Assembly: GCA_012976225.1 (NCBI GenBank)
Contig: JAAVVG010000016.1
Coordinates: 62,001-126,000, forward strand
Origin: Golubevia sp. BC0850
Taxonomy: Eukaryota > Basidiomycota > Exobasidiomycetes > Golubeviales > Golubeviaceae
Reading direction: 5' to 3'
DNA length: 64,000 nucleotides
The translations under genes and the position numbers were made by a program. Numbering within the stretch: the first letter of the stretch is position 1; each line of letters begins with the position of its first letter. Below are positions 61,156 through 64,000 of this stretch, piece by piece. Below the pieces are notes generated by a model. The model had not been told where the DNA came from, ran no database searches, and was given only the letters and a program-made list of their open reading frames with translations.

Positions 61156-62843
61156 ATGGAAACCAAAGAAGATCCGGCTATCAAAGTCAAATACTCTAGT
61201 CAATTAATTCTTGAAACTCTACCAGAAGAGATGGCACAACAGATAGTGCACAGAGTCAGAAGTTGGACGAATGTAGAGTAGGACGAAGAGAAGGAACAAG
61301 CAAGAAGGTGAATTTTCTGACCTCTGCTCTGCAAATAGCCCCTTCTGACCACTGTTTCTCCCTTCTTTATCTTTCAGAAAGAGGAATTCCACCCTTTAGC
61401 TTTAGCCTTGACCTCTAGATTGGGCTACCAAAGCTTCTATGCCTCTCTCCTCAGAAACGTCAGTCTCAAGCTATCTCAAATGCCTCGCTTCTCTCGAGTC
61501 TTAGATTGGAAATGGGAGGCTGGGAGAGTCATCTAGTCTTCATCTAGTCTTTTACTCTTTTAAGATCCCCATTAGCATCAGAGAATTGTTTCTCACTTAC
61601 TCTACCGCAACTTGACGATCAGGTCTCTCCAGCTTATGAAAATTACCAAGCTGTCCCTAAATCTGAACGAGAATATTACCACCTTATAACCAAGAACATA
61701 CTTACAGAATTTGTGCACTCTCAAATGGAACACCTATAGACCCTGGTTATCCTCTGTCCAGACACCTGGAAGTTCCCCCTGGTCTATGCAAGATTGGCTC
61801 CTCTATCCTTCCTCGTCAATTCTCTCAAACAGCTGCACACCTGAAAACGGAAGCGTCAAAATGGACTAATACATGCAAGCAACGCTATCTGGATCTTATG
61901 CTTCTGTCCTCATCTACGTCAAGCCATCATTCCAGTGTCAATTTCAACTCAGGAAGCTCGATTCGTAGAAGAGTATCACCAGACTTTCAATGGATTATCC
62001 AACGTCAAAGATTTAGCTCTCAGCTTTTACTTCCTTCATGATTAGTCAAAGAGAGCCACTTGGTGGGGATTAGGGTGGGAAAGTAAAAGGAGCTGGAAGA
62101 CAGGAAGTCGAAAGTTGGACGTCATTGCCAAAAAAATTTCGGTGACAAAGGAGCTCAATTCATTGGAGGTCAGAGTCAACGCAAACAGAAGAGAGGAAGA
62201 CGAATCTGACGTGTTTTCTTGGTCGCTTACCTCACCGGAAAAGTCGAGGGACAGCTTGAAGCAGATGAGAGTTTCGGGATTATCTGATCCAGAGGTAGGC
62301 ACGGTCCACTATCAACTCTTCAATTCACTCAAAATTCTTTGTCTGGATTTGAGATCTCTTATCAATCTTTCAGCCGAAACTGATCAGCATTTACCCTTAA
62401 GTTCAAGGGTAGTCTACTTCCCTTGCTATAACGTAGATGACTCTCAACCTGTGTATTCCGACTTTGTAGAAGAAATTTTGCTCGTCAAGATTCTGCGTGC
62501 AAGAGAGTTTCCGAATCTCAAGACAGTGGGAGTTCCTAGGGGTCGTTGGGACACAAAGTACACCGAAGTTGTTTCTTCAAGAAAGAAGAAGCTATGGGAG
62601 GATAGAAGAGAAGAATTGCTAGAGCTAGAGTTGTTCACTAGTAGCAGGGTTCTGTTGCAGCTGTTGAAACCGAGAGAGATTGGTGAGTGGATCATCCGGT
62701 TGGAATCTCGACCAACTCATCAGCAACTCCAGCCTTTCTAATTCCTGATCTCTCCAATTCTCTTTTCCAACTCAGCTGGCGACAAATCCAAAGGAGAAAG
62801 CTGTCTCTCTTCCTACGTCCTGTTCTCTCCTTTTGACTGCTGA
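61156..62843 (+). pseudogene. F-box/LRR-like family, copy B (disrupted)
   Basis: Plus-strand paralogue of the loci at 19 kb and 45 kb. It opens METKEDPAIKV and has an F-box-like block LPEEMAQQIVHRVRSW. An in-frame TAG follows (61279), after which the frame continues EEKEQARR to a phase-2 donor at 61308. Then come LALALTSRLGYQSFYASLLR (61,402), AIWILCFCPHLRQAIIPVS (61,890) and QTFNGLSNVKDLALSFYF (61,985). Next are an in-frame TAG near 62042, TWWGLGWESKRSW (62,058), ISVTKELNSLEVRVNANR (62,139) and FNSLKILCLDLRSLINL. The 3' part is a long uninterrupted frame to a phase-1 GTGAGT donor at 62683. A 93-nt intron leads to a last exon (62776-62843) with ESCLSSYVLFSPFDC. Several frame changes lie between 61,400 and 62,000. 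The structure mirrors copy A exactly at the 3' end. Confidence 0.5.
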
Positions 62844-63702
62844 GGAGGATGAAGGATCACTTGTGGAATTGGATCTGAACTGAACTGAATTGAAGGTCAG
62901 TGGAACGAACAAGATTGAATCGTCAGAAAGAGAGACAAAAGGGATTGTGGTTTGAAATGTGCTGTATTTGTTCTGACAGAGGTACTCCTTTCCAAGAGTC
63001 TTAATATTTCAACTTGGGTTTGTTCTTTTCGAGATCTAGAAACCCAAAAAAAAGAAAACGAGGGAAAAACAGAAGTTGACGATGCGATTAACAAGAAGAA
63101 GAAAATGCGATTGGAGCTGCGGGATGAGAGCGAGAAACCACAGGCGAGAGAGAGCTTCGACCGCAATTTTGGTCTCATGAAGCTTAATTTGCCTCTTCAA
63201 GAGACTTCCAGTCTTTTGGATACGATTTTCAGAAGATTCGGATACCTTTGAAGAAGTTGAGACCCCTTGGAAAGGCAGGAAGGACATGTCGACTTGATTG
63301 TTGATCCGGAAAAAATCCTGATGAGGAGAACATGATGTGAATCGGAAGATCTTTATCCTTGAACAGCTTTCTAACTGTGTCGAAAATCCTCAAAAGGAGT
63401 AGGTGAGGCTGTTTGGAGGGGGGAAAGAGAGGCGCACCAGAGAGATCAGAAGATGAGGAGAGGTTCCAACGACTTCAGTTGTCTTGGAAACTCACAAGTT
63501 GATAGATCCATCTCAGATCTTGACTTCTCAATAGTACGGCTCTTCATCAAAGTCCACCACTTCGCCCGCCAATTCCCTGCACACATCTCAGTGCCAACGA
63601 TTCTGAATGGAATTAATTATCAACCTTCTCAAAGGCTCCATTGCCACTCCGTCAATCTCTAAGCCGTCTTCGACGATGTTTTTCCTCTCTGAAAACAAAA
63701 TC
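62844..63702. other. Interval at right end without a defined gene
   Basis: No supported gene. The plus frame 62952-63251 (no ATG at its head) is Lys/Glu-rich and ends NLPLQETSSLLDTIFRRF. On the minus strand, 63600-63480 holds a frame with NWRAKWWTLMKSRTIEKSRS reaching a GTGAGT-type donor. Either could be an exon or remnant of the F-box/LRR-like family. Confidence 0.3.
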
Positions 63703-64000
63703 TCAATCATCTAGATCATCATCTTCGTTTACTTTCAACCTGAGTTTTTTTAAACCCGGACAGCTGGCAGATAAGAAGTCTTTAAACTCGAAAATCCATA
63801 GTTCGGAGATTGAAGGCATCTTGGAGTGAATTGTCTCTGTAAATAGTCGGTGAATTGGAGACAATTTCACCCAAGCTGGAAATTCTGATGATTCCTCAGA
63901 CAGATCCAGAACCTCCAACGAAGGAAAGTCGAGAGGAGGCACTACTTCTGAACGAATCAGAAGAATTGTCTGGGGTTGATTCGTGACTTTCCTACACAGA
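63703..64000 (-). CDS. LRR-like protein, 5' part outside window
   Basis: Minus-strand frame open from the window edge to a TGA at 63703, with leucine-rich segments FPSLEVLDLSEESSEF, MPSISELWIFEFKDFL and CPGLKKLRLKVNEDDDL. The leucine spacing resembles the LRR part of the F-box/LRR-like copies nearby, but motifs are not identical. It is oriented opposite to copy B. Whether the gene is intact cannot be judged because its 5' part is missing and the TGA could lie at the start of an intron. Confidence 0.45.
   Translation of the reverse strand, partial: LCRKVTNQPQTILLIRSEVVPPLDFPSLEVLDLSEESSEFPAWVKLSPIHRLFTETIHSKMPSISELWIFEFKDFLSASCPGLKKLRLKVNEDDDLDD

Noticed and set aside
1-64000. Transposons, LTR elements or viral fossils
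   Set aside because: No integrase, reverse transcriptase, transposase or capsid motifs, and no long terminal or inverted repeats, were recognised on either strand.

Overview
The window is nuclear DNA of a fungus, most probably a basidiomycete. Genes are split by many short introns, most with GTGAGT-type donors. The housekeeping genes are unmistakably fungal: PMT2 mannosyltransferase, an EDE1-type endocytic scaffold, PDK1 with a PH domain, a STRIPAK striatin, a yeast-type HSF and a Pom33/TMEM33 protein. No rRNA, confident tRNA, CRISPR array or intact mobile element was found. I cannot place the species more finely.

Layout, left to right. The left edge holds the 3'-truncated striatin gene (-). 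It shares a 198-bp divergent promoter with TRM11 (+, tRNA guanosine-N2 methyltransferase). A very large PDK1-type kinase (+, 2243 aa) follows. From 14.3 to 21.4 kb lies an accessory block with a hypothetical two-TM coiled-coil gene and decayed F-box/LRR-like sequence. From 21.4 to 42 kb the block is conserved: PMT2 (+), HSF (-), TMEM33/Pom33 (-), an SDR oxidoreductase (+), a TMT1/Crg1-like methyltransferase (-) and EDE1 (-). EDE1 is divergent from ATG6/Beclin (+). A second decayed F-box/LRR-like locus lies between ATG6 and NOT1 (-, CCR4-NOT scaffold, six exons in my model). ISA2 (-, mitochondrial Fe-S assembly) shares a 164-bp promoter with EGD2/NAC alpha (+). Next comes a small secreted protein built partly of two equal-length exons. 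The right end holds a third decayed F-box/LRR-like copy (+) and the 3' part of another LRR-like gene (-) running off the edge.

The gene models with coordinates were built by hand from splice-site consensus, reading-frame continuity and family motifs. For each conserved gene the exon lengths sum to a multiple of three. Weakest are the first two exons of NOT1, the boundaries of the decayed family, and the small ORFs in the accessory blocks.

The most interesting signal is the F-box/LRR-like family, with at least three loci (about 18.9-20.5 kb, 44.6-46.2 kb and 61.2-62.8 kb). The copies share intron phases, a short last exon and collinear motifs, yet each carries stops or frame breaks. In two copies a stop codon falls at almost the same aligned position.
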